Notes: generated from the sequence alone by a model not told the origin. A stretch of 33,805 bases of DNA from Paenibacillus sp. OK003 (GCF_900109515.1 NZ_FOBD01000034.1:1-33805); one strand, 5' to 3'; numbered from the stretch's first letter, positions 23,573 to 32,593 are shown. A program made the numbers and translations.

Positions 23573-24586
23573 TTAAGATTGATCTGATACATTCCCTGTC
23601 GAGTCTCTAACGACCAATTCAGGCTTCAGGACAATCTTCTGTGGTGATTTGCCTTCATCTTTTAGCTCATCAATTAATAGATCAACGGCACGACGCCCCA
23701 GATCCTCAATAGGTTGGGCAACCGTCGTCAGAGGCGGACTGGTTACCGAAGCCAGAATCGTATTATCGAATCCGATGATTGATACATCTTCAGGCACACG
23801 CAGGCCTAACTCTTTGGCAGCCTGAAGCGCACCAATCGCCTGCATGTCGTTACAACAGAAGATGCCTGTGGCTCGATTCTTTTCCGTGAGCAGCACGAGC
23901 GCCTCTTTTTTGGCTGAACCCAAATCGGCATATGACTCTCTCACCTGATCGGCTTCAAGAGAGTAACCCGCCTGCTCCAATGCTTCACGAAATCCGCGTA
24001 CACGTTCCTGACTGCTGCTGACTTTGAACGGTTCGGACAGCACCGCTACGTGACTATGACCCAATTCAAGCAGATGCTGTGCTGCCAAGGCGCCACCAAG
24101 CCTGTCATCGATCGCAACGGTATGTACCGATAACGACGGCATATGACGGGCAATCAGAGCAACAGGTATCGACTGTTGCAGGAGTGGAGACAGAATCTCG
24201 GCATTGTCGATACCTGTTCCGATCATCATGCCGTCGACCCTTTTTTGCTGAAGCAGATTCAAATACCGCTCTACCCGCTCGTCCTTATTGTCTGTGCTGC
24301 AAATCACGACGCTATAACCCAACTGCCGACTGCGATCTTCTACCGCTCTGGCCAGCTCGGCAAAATACGGATTGGAGATATCGGGCACGAGCAGCCCGAG
24401 CGTGTATGTCTGCTTCCCCGTAAGTGCAGCAGCAATAGCGCTCGGCTGATAGTGAAGACGCTCCATGATCTCCATAATCTCGGCGCGCCGCTTCTCGCTA
24501 ATTTTACCTTTGCCGTTAATGACCTGTGAGACGGTTGCAATGGATACCCCCGCCTCGCGTGCGATATCATATATGGTTGCTTTCAT
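23573..24586 (-). CDS. LacI-family repressor, likely inositol-operon regulator
   Basis: 337 residues with a full LacI layout: an N-terminal helix-turn-helix ATIYDIAREAGVSIATVSQVINGKG (residues 3-28, in two parts), a hinge (to ~60), and a periplasmic-binding-protein-like sensor (about 62-330) with GLLVPDISNPYFAELA. It lies 104 bp downstream of iolB, so it may be co-transcribed or autoregulated through the palindrome at 24606-24631. The operators in the iolD promoter fit a LacI dimer. The B. subtilis IolR is a DeoR-type protein, so calling this iolR would mislead. Confidence 0.9.
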   Translation of the reverse strand: MKATIYDIAREAGVSIATVSQVINGKGKISEKRRAEIMEIMERLHYQPSAIAAALTGKQTYTLGLLVPDISNPYFAELARAVEDRSRQLGYSVVICSTDNKDERVERYLNLLQQKRVDGMMIGTGIDNAEILSPLLQQSIPVALIARHMPSLSVHTVAIDDRLGGALAAQHLLELGHSHVAVLSEPFKVSSSQERVRGFREALEQAGYSLEADQVRESYADLGSAKKEALVLLTEKNRATGIFCCNDMQAIGALQAAKELGLRVPEDVSIIGFDNTILASVTSPPLTTVAQPIEDLGRRAVDLLIDELKDEGKSPQKIVLKPELVVRDSTGNVSDQS

Positions 24587-24605
24587 TGTAATTTCCCCAT
24601 TTTTG

Positions 24606-24631
24606 CTATATATAAATTCCCTTATATATAG
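24606..24631. promoter_or_regulatory. perfect AT-rich inverted repeat before the lacI gene
   Basis: Arms CTATATATAA (24606-24615) and TTATATATAG (24622-24631), perfect over 10 bp, centre ATTCCC, 20 bp upstream of the lacI start. It is unlike the TTAAGCGCTTAA operators of iolD, so a different protein may bind, or it is a hairpin at the end of the iolB message. Confidence 0.45.
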
Positions 24632-24690
24632 GTAATCGTTATCTTCTCATTATGCAGGGGGAAGTCCGCATACGCAACTTGAAGCCGATA

Positions 24691-25500
24691 CTACTTTTTA
24701 TTCATCAGCCAATCATGGTCCGGGTCGTTATGGAACTTCCAGGTCCGGGTTGGTCCTGCCATCACATTCAGATAGTAGACGTCGTATCCCGGAGGAGCAC
24801 CTACCGGATGGTATCCACACGGAACAAGCACAACTTCGCCGTTGTTCACTGCAAGCGTCTCATCTACAGCTCGATCATCGGTGTATATCCGTTGGATGGC
24901 AAACCCCTGCTCAGGCTGCACTCGGAAATAGTACGTCTCCTCTAGTAACGACTCATCAGGCAGTGCATCCCGGTCATGTTTATGCGGCGGGTAACTCGAC
25001 CAATGTCCATCTGGCGTGAACACCTCAACGACGAGCAGACTGTCTGCTTCTTTTTGTTCCGGCAAAATGTTGTGAATCTGTCGTTCCAGATTGCCGTAAC
25101 CACGCGTCTCAACACCTACATCTTCCGGGGCAATCAGACGAGCTGGATACGTGCCTTTACCTGGTGCCGCACATATGGCAATCTCCAATGCGGTAAGAGC
25201 GGTGAACTCCACTCGATCTGAACTGGATACGTAAATCGAATACGGAGGAATTTTCTCAAAAACACTCATTCTTTTCCCGATATTCTCCCACGTATATTCA
25301 CGAGTACTTACATTCGCCAAGCCGCTGAGAAGCACAAGGCAGAGTTCCTGATCCCCGCTCTCACGAGTTAGGGTCTGTCCCTCCGCAAGCTGCACCACCT
25401 GGAACCCAACATATTCCCATCCCGCAGACTCAGGTGTGACCGTTAACAACGTTCCGTCTGCTTTTGGATTCAACACAGGTTTTACTATGCGTTCTGACAT
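24691..25500 (-). CDS. iolB: 5-deoxy-glucuronate isomerase
   Basis: Converts 5-deoxy-D-glucuronate to 5-dehydro-2-deoxy-D-gluconate in myo-inositol catabolism. 269 residues, with IolB features such as GWEYVGFQVVQLAEG, YPPHKHDRDALPDES (metal-binding His) and EVVLVPCGYHPVGAPPGYDVYYLN. ATG 25500 is supported by GGAAGGAG upstream; a GTG at 25512 lies in that region and is unlikely. Downstream of iolG by ~80 bp, without a terminator. Confidence 0.94.
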   Translation of the reverse strand: MSERIVKPVLNPKADGTLLTVTPESAGWEYVGFQVVQLAEGQTLTRESGDQELCLVLLSGLANVSTREYTWENIGKRMSVFEKIPPYSIYVSSSDRVEFTALTALEIAICAAPGKGTYPARLIAPEDVGVETRGYGNLERQIHNILPEQKEADSLLVVEVFTPDGHWSSYPPHKHDRDALPDESLLEETYYFRVQPEQGFAIQRIYTDDRAVDETLAVNNGEVVLVPCGYHPVGAPPGYDVYYLNVMAGPTRTWKFHNDPDHDWLMNKK

Positions 25501-25582
25501 GCTTCCTTCCACTCCTTCCTGAATTTATCCTTCATCCTGATCGCTGTCTATTAGATGAAATGAACTTGTTCTGAAAATGTCC

Positions 25583-26635
25583 CTACGGGGCAACCGTCTG
25601 CGATTCCACTGACATGCCCGGGACTTCCCGCAGCTTCACCGGTCTGCCTTGTTCCATGGACAGGCGCGCGGCGAGTGCGATGCGTTCTGCCTGAACGGCA
25701 TCATTCCCGTTTACGATGACAGGTGTATCGTTCCGAATCGCGTCGATGAAAAGAGCAGTCTCCTGCACGTACGCTTCGTTGTATCTCTCCAGGAAAAAGT
25801 GCAGCGGCTTGTCGCGCATCAATCCGGTCGCTGTACTAATCTCTGCCGTATTCGGATGATCGTTCGCAGCTGCGGCGCTGCCCAACGAACCAAATACCTC
25901 GACTCGCTGATCGTATCCATAGACCGCCTGGCGGCTGTTATCAATGACGCCGATTGCTCCGTTTGCAAAACTCATCGTCACAATGGCCGTATCCACATCG
26001 CCGTGTTCCGCAAAAACAGGATGAATCAGCACATTGCCCTGGGCATAGACTTCCTCCACCTCACTCCCGGACAGATACCGGGCCATATCGAAATCATGGA
26101 TCATCATATCCATGAAGATTCCGCCAGATACCCGGATGTACTCCGCTGGCGGCGGACTCGGGTCACGAGAAGTGATTTTGATAATATGCGGATCACCAAT
26201 CGTTCCCTCCTGCACATGTGCACGTACCCGCTTGAAGTTATGATCGAAGCGACGATTGAATCCGATTTGCAGCTTTACCCCAGCCTTCTGCACGGCTGCA
26301 ACAGCTGCCTGAGTCTGAAGAAGATCCATACTGACCGGCTTCTCGCAAAAAATGTGTTTACCCGCCTGGGCTGCCTGTTCAATCAGGGGTACATGCGTAT
26401 CTGTTGAGGAACAGATCAGCACTGCATCCACATTTGGCATGGCGATCAGCTGGCTGCTATCTGTCGTTACCACCGGAATATCACGGCTGGAAGCCCACGC
26501 CTCCAGCTCGGGTCCTGCAAACAAATCACTGATGCCAACAATCTCGGCATGGGGGTTGCGCAGGAGATTGTCCGCATGAATTTTACCAATACGCCCAGCG
26601 CCGATGATGCCAATTCTCACTTTATCCTTGCCCAT
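25583..26635 (-). CDS. iolG: inositol 2-dehydrogenase
   Basis: NAD-dependent oxidation of myo-inositol to 2-keto-myo-inositol, first step of the pathway. 350 residues in Gfo/Idh/MocA form: the Rossmann motif GIIGAGRIGKIH (9-20) and catalytic EKP (98-100) are visible, with GGIFMDMMIHDFDMARYL in the C-terminal domain. ATG 26635 has GGGAGG 8 nt upstream; the ATG at 26662 includes that site and is rejected. Closely follows iolA. Scyllo-inositol dehydrogenase activity cannot be excluded. Confidence 0.92.
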   Translation of the reverse strand: MGKDKVRIGIIGAGRIGKIHADNLLRNPHAEIVGISDLFAGPELEAWASSRDIPVVTTDSSQLIAMPNVDAVLICSSTDTHVPLIEQAAQAGKHIFCEKPVSMDLLQTQAAVAAVQKAGVKLQIGFNRRFDHNFKRVRAHVQEGTIGDPHIIKITSRDPSPPPAEYIRVSGGIFMDMMIHDFDMARYLSGSEVEEVYAQGNVLIHPVFAEHGDVDTAIVTMSFANGAIGVIDNSRQAVYGYDQRVEVFGSLGSAAAANDHPNTAEISTATGLMRDKPLHFFLERYNEAYVQETALFIDAIRNDTPVIVNGNDAVQAERIALAARLSMEQGRPVKLREVPGMSVESQTVAP

Positions 26636-26705
26636 TCCGTTATCCTCCCTGTATGTGTCCATGTGGACTCAACGTTCTTCCATTGGCTGGGTATGCCCTG
26701 AGTGA

Positions 26706-28181
26706 CTACCAGCGGGCAGTAACCATCTTTTTGCGAGTATAAAATTCAACGCCGTCTGTACCGTTGGCATGCAAATCACCGTAGAAGGATTTCTTCCAGC
26801 CGGAAAAAGGGAAAAATGCCATTGGCGCAGGTACGCCCAAGTTAATGCCCAGCATGCCTGCATCAATCGTCTCACGGAATTGGCGCATGCTTGCCCCACT
26901 GCGGGTGAACAGGCAAGCTCCGTTGGCAAAGTCGGAACGGTTGGCCAGTTCCACTGCTTCCTCCAACGTAGCTACCCTCGCTACCGAGAGCACCGGTGCA
27001 AAAATCTCGTCCTTCCAAATCTTCATAGTGCTCTGCACCTCATCAAATACCGTCGGACCAACGAAATAACCGGACTTGCCTGTCGCTTCATCTTTGCGAC
27101 CATCCCGGATCAGAGCAGCGCCTTCCTGTTCTCCGGATTCAATGTAGCTGATTGTACGTTCCTTATGCGGACCACGAATGACAGGACCCAGGAATACTCC
27201 TTCATCCATGCCGTTACCAATCGTGATGCGATCTGCCGCTTCCACCAGCTTTTGCACCAGCGTGTCAGCAACATCGCCGACGGCGACAACAACCGAGCAG
27301 GCCATACAGCGTTCTCCGGCTGAGCCGAAGGCCGCACTGGTGATTTCTTTCACTGTCAGGTCGAGATCGGCGTCCGGCATAACGATCGAGTGATTTTTGG
27401 CACCAGCAAGCGCCTGTACCCGTTTGCCATGTGCGGATGCGGTAGTGTAAACATATTCAGCCACAGGCTGTGATCCGACAAAAGAGATCGCTTGAACATC
27501 CTTGTGTTCAAGCAGTCCATTCACGACGTCATGCGCACCGTGAACGATATTGAGCACGCCGTCCGGAAGCCCTGCTTCCTTGAACAGCTCAGCCAGACGG
27601 CCTGCCAGCAGCGGTGTGCGCTCGGACGGTTTCAGGACAAAGGTGTTGCCGCACGCAATCGCCAGCGGGAACATCCAGCACGGTACCATCATCGGGAAGT
27701 TGAAGGGGGTTATTCCCCCAATAACACCGATCGGATACCGATACATGCCTGACTCCAGCCCGGTGGCAATGTCGGGCAGCTGTTTGCCCATCATCAGGTT
27801 CGGGGCGCCTGCTGCGAATTCGACACATTCGATGCCACGTTGCACTTCGCCGTAGGCTTCCGCGTAGCTTTTACCGTTCTCCAGCGTAACCAGCCGGGCA
27901 AGTTCTTCCCAGTGCTCCACCAGCAGCTGCTGGTAGCGGAACAGAATCCGTGCACGGCGGGGAACCGGTGTGCCACTCCAGGACGGGAACGCCTCCCGTG
28001 CCGTCTGGACGGCCAAATCCACATCCGCCTGTTCAGACAGCGGTACGTGTGCAATGACCTCTTCCGTAGCCGGATTTACGACCGGCTCCGTACGGGTTGC
28101 CGCCGGGGCCACCCAGGCACCCCCGATCCAGTTTTGAACCATTGTCGCTGTTACTGACGCTTCCGAAATTCCTTTTCCCAT
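26706..28181 (-). CDS. iolA: methylmalonate-semialdehyde dehydrogenase (acylating)
   Basis: Converts malonate semialdehyde (from inositol) to acetyl-CoA, using CoA and NAD. 491 residues, an ALDH of the MMSDH type: the NAD motif FVGSQPVAEYVY (~234-245), ALAGAKNHSIVMPDAD, and the catalytic cysteine in GSAGERCMACS (Cys292). GAAGGGAGA precedes the ATG. The last step of inositol breakdown, between iolC and iolG in the operon. Confidence 0.93.
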   Translation of the reverse strand: MGKGISEASVTATMVQNWIGGAWVAPAATRTEPVVNPATEEVIAHVPLSEQADVDLAVQTAREAFPSWSGTPVPRRARILFRYQQLLVEHWEELARLVTLENGKSYAEAYGEVQRGIECVEFAAGAPNLMMGKQLPDIATGLESGMYRYPIGVIGGITPFNFPMMVPCWMFPLAIACGNTFVLKPSERTPLLAGRLAELFKEAGLPDGVLNIVHGAHDVVNGLLEHKDVQAISFVGSQPVAEYVYTTASAHGKRVQALAGAKNHSIVMPDADLDLTVKEITSAAFGSAGERCMACSVVVAVGDVADTLVQKLVEAADRITIGNGMDEGVFLGPVIRGPHKERTISYIESGEQEGAALIRDGRKDEATGKSGYFVGPTVFDEVQSTMKIWKDEIFAPVLSVARVATLEEAVELANRSDFANGACLFTRSGASMRQFRETIDAGMLGINLGVPAPMAFFPFSGWKKSFYGDLHANGTDGVEFYTRKKMVTARW

Positions 28182-28253
28182 AGCCCTGTCTCCCTTCGCT
28201 TATATGTGCGTTGCGTCGAATCACTCCATGTACTCCAAGTACTTCAACACGTT

Positions 28254-29264
28254 TCAAGACACCGTAATTTCGCCCCGATTGCAGCGTTCGATATAGTCAT
28301 TCACTTGTTCCACCGTTGGCATCGCATCCGAGCAGCTATGGCTGGAGATAACGATACATGCTGCCGCACTGCCAAACGCCATACTGCGTTCAATCGTCCA
28401 TCCCTGCATCAACCCATACAGGAATCCCGCCGCATAGGAATCACCTGCTCCAAACGTCTTCACCACACGCGCAGGGTAGCTGTCCGCTTGATGAGATAGC
28501 CCTTCGCCGGTATAGGCAATAGAGCCTTCCTTGCCATGTTTGATGACGACAATTTTAGCTGAGAAATCAAACCATTTTTGCGCGGTCACCTGATCGCTAT
28601 AGTCTGGATTATGGTCAAACGTCTCCATCATATCGAACTCTTCACGTGTGCCCAGGATGATATCGCATTTCTCGGCTGCGAGGTTATAATAGACCGCCGT
28701 CTCTTCGGCTGATGTCCATGTGTAAGGACGATAGTCCAGATCAAACACAATGATAGTGCCATGCTTTTTCGCATACGCCAGCGCCTGGAATACCGCTTCA
28801 CGCGATGGGCTCTGTGCTAAGGCTGTACCTGAAATGAGCAAAACTTTGGAGTCGGCAATTAGCTGTTCCTGCACCTCTCTCGACTGCAATAGCAGATCAG
28901 CCACATGGTCACGATACATTAGAATGCTGCAATCGGTTGGACTTTTGATCTCGGTAAAAGCAAGTCCTGTCACCGCTCCGGTATCGTCCGTTACCACATT
29001 AGACGTATCGATCCCGTTCCGCTCCAGATAACTGTTGATGAACCTGCCCATCTGGTCATTCGCGATTTTGCCGATAAATGCCGTTTCCATACCGAGTCTG
29101 GACATGCCAATCGTGATATTAGCCGGAGATCCGCCCACATATTTTGTAAAAGTCATCGTCTCTTCCATCGGGCGATTGATCTCATTGGCATTCAAGTCGA
29201 TGCACAGACGGCCAATCGCGGTGAAATCCATCTTCCTGGAATCAGGAAAGGATACGTAAGTCAT
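28254..29264 (-). CDS. iolC: 5-dehydro-2-deoxygluconokinase
   Basis: PfkB/ribokinase-type kinase that phosphorylates 5-dehydro-2-deoxy-D-gluconate with ATP. 336 residues, with YVGGSPANITIGMSRLG (42-58) and the PfkB catalytic GAGD (272-275, Asp275) followed by SYAAGFLYGL. AAAGGGG lies 10 nt before the ATG at 29264. IolC of this operon is a single-domain kinase with no fused aldolase, so the next aldol step needs an aldolase (iolJ) from elsewhere. Confidence 0.93.
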   Translation of the reverse strand: MTYVSFPDSRKMDFTAIGRLCIDLNANEINRPMEETMTFTKYVGGSPANITIGMSRLGMETAFIGKIANDQMGRFINSYLERNGIDTSNVVTDDTGAVTGLAFTEIKSPTDCSILMYRDHVADLLLQSREVQEQLIADSKVLLISGTALAQSPSREAVFQALAYAKKHGTIIVFDLDYRPYTWTSAEETAVYYNLAAEKCDIILGTREEFDMMETFDHNPDYSDQVTAQKWFDFSAKIVVIKHGKEGSIAYTGEGLSHQADSYPARVVKTFGAGDSYAAGFLYGLMQGWTIERSMAFGSAAACIVISSHSCSDAMPTVEQVNDYIERCNRGEITVS

Positions 29265-29375
29265 TGTATTTGAACCCCTTTCTGTGATGGGATTTGAAAA
29301 GATACATTCATCAAACTCACACTCATAATCTGGTTTACCTCATGGTATGGCTCTCTCCCGATGGCCATGACTTTA

Positions 29376-30278
29376 TCAGCTGTGTTGGTATAAGGACTCC
29401 ATATATTGCAACGATCGCCGCGCATACTCATACGGATTATGAATCGCAGGATCCTGTTCCCCTTCAAGCATCGCCCAGCCATCATACCCCCGTGTGACCA
29501 ACTCCTGCAGAATCGGTGCAAAATCAATACATCCATCTCCGGGAACCGTAAATACTCCTTTACGAATACAGCCTACAAAATCAGACTGTTCCGCCCGTGC
29601 TGCGTCCAACACTTGAGGACGGATATCCTTCAGATGAATATAGGCAATCCGGTCATAATGCTTGCGTAGGAGAGCTAACGGGTCAGCTCCGCCGTAGTAA
29701 GCATGACCTGTATCATAGAGCAAATAAACAAGAGATGGGTCAGTCAGTTCCATCAATTTATCGATCTCTTCCGGTTGCTCAACAACGGTACCGCCATGGT
29801 GATGATACGTCAGCTTCAACCCGTGCTCACGGGCGATGGCACCTGCTTCGTTCAGCCCCTCAGCAAAGATGTGCCATTCCGATTCACTGAGCCTCAACAC
29901 TTCTTTTTCATGCGGTGTCCGCCTTGGGTCAAAATGCAGGGAGCCACCTACTTCCGCCGTGCTGATCACCGTACTGCCCATCGATTGCAGAAACTCCGCA
30001 TGTCTGCGATAGCTGTCCAGCTCAGACTGGCGATACGCCGGGTCGGAGAACAATACCGATTTCCACTGGGAAACGAAGCGGATGTTGCGCTTGCCCAGCT
30101 CCTCCCGCAATGTGTCTGGATCCGTGGGATATTTGCGTCCCATCTCCGTACCTGTCAGACCAAGTCGCTGAATGTCATCCAGAATCTGTTCACATGTTGT
30201 TGCATCACCATGCTCCTTTACATCCTCTCCGACCCAGTTGATCGGATGAATCCCGAGCTGAAATGGCAGCTTGTTCAT
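29376..30278 (-). CDS. iolE: myo-inosose-2 dehydratase
   Basis: Dehydrates 2-keto-myo-inositol to the trihydroxycyclohexane-dione. 300 residues in the xylose-isomerase-like TIM barrel, with the characteristic start FQLGIHPINWVGED (residues 5-18), and GLTGTEMGRKYP. Metal-site residues include YHHHGGT, YDTGH and HLKD. ATG 30278 has AAAAGGAG 10 nt upstream; the longer frame to 30365 is rejected. In the operon between iolD and iolC. Confidence 0.93.
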   Translation of the reverse strand: MNKLPFQLGIHPINWVGEDVKEHGDATTCEQILDDIQRLGLTGTEMGRKYPTDPDTLREELGKRNIRFVSQWKSVLFSDPAYRQSELDSYRRHAEFLQSMGSTVISTAEVGGSLHFDPRRTPHEKEVLRLSESEWHIFAEGLNEAGAIAREHGLKLTYHHHGGTVVEQPEEIDKLMELTDPSLVYLLYDTGHAYYGGADPLALLRKHYDRIAYIHLKDIRPQVLDAARAEQSDFVGCIRKGVFTVPGDGCIDFAPILQELVTRGYDGWAMLEGEQDPAIHNPYEYARRSLQYMESLYQHS

Positions 30279-30457
30279 GGCTCCACGTCTCCTTTTGTGG
30301 TTCAACATTTTTGCACCATTCGATGTAACTCGTTGCTGGGTGAAAATATTTAGAGGAAGAAGCACCCTAATTCATACAACATATATACGCGTGAAGCATT
30401 CCCCTCTGTATCATGCAGATGTGAAAGGTACTCTTTGAATTTATGCAAAAATGTCTA

Positions 30458-32323
30458 TTAAACGAATCTAACTTTGGCACGGTTTGCCTTCATGACGTGG
30501 TGAGCCGTTACCACCTTTTCCTCGTTGGATACTTCTGGCACGCCCACATTCCACCAGGACTCATATCCGCCTGCATTGGTTCCGGGTACGACTGGAATTT
30601 CGATCAGTGTAGTCACGGTCTCATTCCGTGCATCTCTGATCGCCTGCTCCAATTGTTCCGTCGTCTCTGCCTTATAGGCTTTGGCTCCAAGGCTGCGGGC
30701 ATGTGCTGCAAAATCCATAGGCATGTAATCCCCGGTCAGTCGTCCGCTCTCCGATTCCCGATAGCGAAACTCATTGCCGAAACCGTCACTTCCATGCTCC
30801 CGTTGCAAATTATGAATACACTGAAATCCGTTGTTGTTGAATAGTAAAATGGTCATCTTCTTCTGTTCCTGCAAGCTCGTCACCAGTTCAGAATGCAGCA
30901 TTAGGTAACTACCGTCACCCACCAGGGCATACACTTCACGATCCGGCTCTGCAAGAGCTGCCCCGAATGCCCCGCTTACCTCATAGCCCATACAGGAGAA
31001 GCCGTACTCCATGTGGTATGTTTTCGGTTCAGACGCGCGCCATAGACGGTGCAAGTCTCCAGGCAAACTTCCGGCCGCACAAACAATGACGGAAGAAGGG
31101 TCAATGGTCCGATTAATAACACCGACCGCGGTTGTCTGTGCCAGCCCTCCCTCATGTTGCAGTCCATAGAGTCGATCCACCTCGGCGTTCCACTCATCCC
31201 GCAGATCGGCGATCTCAGATGTTCCGTATCCACTGTGGTACTGCCGTCCCTGTAAAACCGTTTGCAAAGCTTGCAGACCTTCCCGTGCATCCGCTAGAAT
31301 AGCTTCACCACCCAATTTGGCGGCATCCATGCCGTTCAGGTTAATATTGATGAAAGCCGCTTCGGGATGCTGAAAAGCGGAGCGAGACGCCGTCGTAAAA
31401 TCCGAGAACCGGGTGCCGACGCCGATTACCACATCTGCTTCTCTGGCAAGCCTGTTGGCAGCCAGCGAGCCGGTAACGCCGATAGCCCCCACATTAAGTG
31501 GGTGGTCCCACGCCAAGGCACTCTTGCCAGCCTGCGTCTCGGCAACCGGAATGCCATATGCCTCGGCGAATTCAGCCAGCTGTGTGGATGCCTCGGCATA
31601 CAACACACCGCCGCCTGCTACGATCAGCGGCTTCCTGCCACGGGCAATCTGCTGCGCTGCCCGTTCAATGGCCGCCTGGACCGGGGGACGACGGTCCAGG
31701 TAATGCACCTTGCGGGCGAAGAACGATTCAGGGTAATCGTACGCCTCTGCCTGCACATCCTGCGGCAGCGCCAGCGTTACCGCGCCCGTCTCCGCCGGGT
31801 CCATCAGCACGCGCATCGCCTGCGTGGCGGCAATCATCAGCTGTTCGGGACGTACGATGCGATCCCAGTACTTGCTGACCGCTTTGAACGGGTCAGTGGC
31901 TGAAATCGTATAATCGCCGCTTACCTCCAGCTGTTGCAGCACCGGATCTGGCTCACGAGTGGCAAAGTTATCACCCGGAAGCAATAACACCGGAATACGA
32001 TTGACTGTTGCGGTTGCCGCCGCAGTAATCATGTTCAGCGCTCCTGGTCCGATGGACGTTGTGCAGGCATATATCTGTCTACGGTTCTTCTGCTTGGCAT
32101 AGGCTGCTGCCGTATGTACCATGCCTTGTTCATTTTTACCCTGCATATACGTCAGACTTCCAGGACTACGCTCCAGTGCCTCTCCAATACCAGTTACGTT
32201 GCCGTGACCAAAAATGCCGATAACGCCTTTCACAAACTTGGTTTCCACCCCATCAACGGAAATATATTGCTGATCCAGATATCGGAGCAGTGCCTGAGCC
32301 ATCGTCAGTCTAATGGTTGTCAT
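30458..32323 (-). CDS. iolD: trihydroxycyclohexane-1,2-dione hydrolase
   Basis: ThDP-dependent ring-opening enzyme of inositol catabolism, 621 residues (family ~635-645). N-terminal ThDP PYR domain begins AQALLRYLDQQY and contains FGHGNVTGIGEAL; a central Rossmann-like domain follows; the C-terminal PP domain carries GDGSYLMLHSELV (about residue 470), and the NNNGFQ part of the ThDP site. First gene of the operon, with GGAAGGGAG before the ATG. Promoter and operators lie directly upstream (32353-32470). Confidence 0.94.
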   Translation of the reverse strand: MTTIRLTMAQALLRYLDQQYISVDGVETKFVKGVIGIFGHGNVTGIGEALERSPGSLTYMQGKNEQGMVHTAAAYAKQKNRRQIYACTTSIGPGALNMITAAATATVNRIPVLLLPGDNFATREPDPVLQQLEVSGDYTISATDPFKAVSKYWDRIVRPEQLMIAATQAMRVLMDPAETGAVTLALPQDVQAEAYDYPESFFARKVHYLDRRPPVQAAIERAAQQIARGRKPLIVAGGGVLYAEASTQLAEFAEAYGIPVAETQAGKSALAWDHPLNVGAIGVTGSLAANRLAREADVVIGVGTRFSDFTTASRSAFQHPEAAFININLNGMDAAKLGGEAILADAREGLQALQTVLQGRQYHSGYGTSEIADLRDEWNAEVDRLYGLQHEGGLAQTTAVGVINRTIDPSSVIVCAAGSLPGDLHRLWRASEPKTYHMEYGFSCMGYEVSGAFGAALAEPDREVYALVGDGSYLMLHSELVTSLQEQKKMTILLFNNNGFQCIHNLQREHGSDGFGNEFRYRESESGRLTGDYMPMDFAAHARSLGAKAYKAETTEQLEQAIRDARNETVTTLIEIPVVPGTNAGGYESWWNVGVPEVSNEEKVVTAHHVMKANRAKVRFV

Positions 32324-32352
32324 GGAATGATCATCTCCCTTCCCTTTACCGG

Positions 32353-32364
32353 TTAAGCGCTTAA
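32353..32364. promoter_or_regulatory. iol operator O1, TTAAGCGCTTAA
   Basis: Perfect 12-bp palindrome with a central CG, the form usual for LacI-family operators. It lies 30 bp upstream of the iolD start in the leader, 46 bp from O3. Two identical copies about 4.4 helical turns apart suggest cooperative binding. Confidence 0.75.
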
Positions 32365-32376
32365 TCTACGTTAAGT

Positions 32377-32388
32377 TTAAGCGCCTTA
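32377..32388. promoter_or_regulatory. iol operator O2, imperfect copy
   Basis: TTAAGCGCCTTA differs from O1/O3 by one inserted C and a lost last base. It lies midway between O1 and O3. A weaker or degenerate third site. Confidence 0.45.
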
Positions 32389-32398
32389 CCCCTAAAGG

Positions 32399-32410
32399 TT
32401 AAGCGCTTAA
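32399..32410. promoter_or_regulatory. iol operator O3, TTAAGCGCTTAA over the start site
   Basis: The same perfect 12-bp palindrome as O1, covering the predicted transcription start (~32409), where a bound repressor would block initiation. Confidence 0.75.
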
Positions 32411-32415
32411 TTGAT

Positions 32416-32444
32416 ATAGTATTACAGGCTAAAGGATTAGGCAA
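32416..32444 (-). promoter_or_regulatory. iolD operon promoter
   Basis: On the minus strand -35 TTGCCT (32444-32439), a 17-nt spacer and -10 TACTAT (32421-32416). The predicted start at ~32409 is inside O3. Confidence 0.7.
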
Positions 32445-32449
32445 GATAT

Positions 32450-32470
32450 TTTTGTAAGCGTTTTACAAAA
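32450..32470. promoter_or_regulatory. cre-like/LacI-like palindrome upstream of the iol promoter
   Basis: TTTTGTAA / TTACAAAA (perfect 8-bp arms, centre GCGTT), about 50 bp upstream of the start. It contains TGTAAGCG, as in catabolite-response elements, but has one extra base relative to the standard spacing. Candidate CcpA or LacI-family site. Confidence 0.5.
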
Positions 32471-32481
32471 CGGCGAATAAA

Positions 32482-32534
32482 CATAGCTTTATCAATGTGG
32501 TACTGTGTATTATCCCACTGTTAATAAAGCTATG
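32482..32534. repeat. 53-nt hairpin between iol promoter and tRNA array
   Basis: Perfect 11-bp arms CATAGCTTTAT (32482-32492) and ATAAAGCTATG (32524-32534), with an inner GTGG/CCAC pairing, and no T-run. Possibly an extragenic palindrome or a backup end for the tRNA transcript. Confidence 0.5.
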
Positions 32535-32593
32535 ATCCGGTAAATTAATAGTATTGGAGTGAATGTTCAGATGCCGATAGAAACGTAAAAAAA

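Noticed and set aside
28750..29259. CRISPR or repeat arrays
   Set aside because: I looked for regularly spaced repeats across the window and found none beyond the short palindromes and tRNA copies listed.
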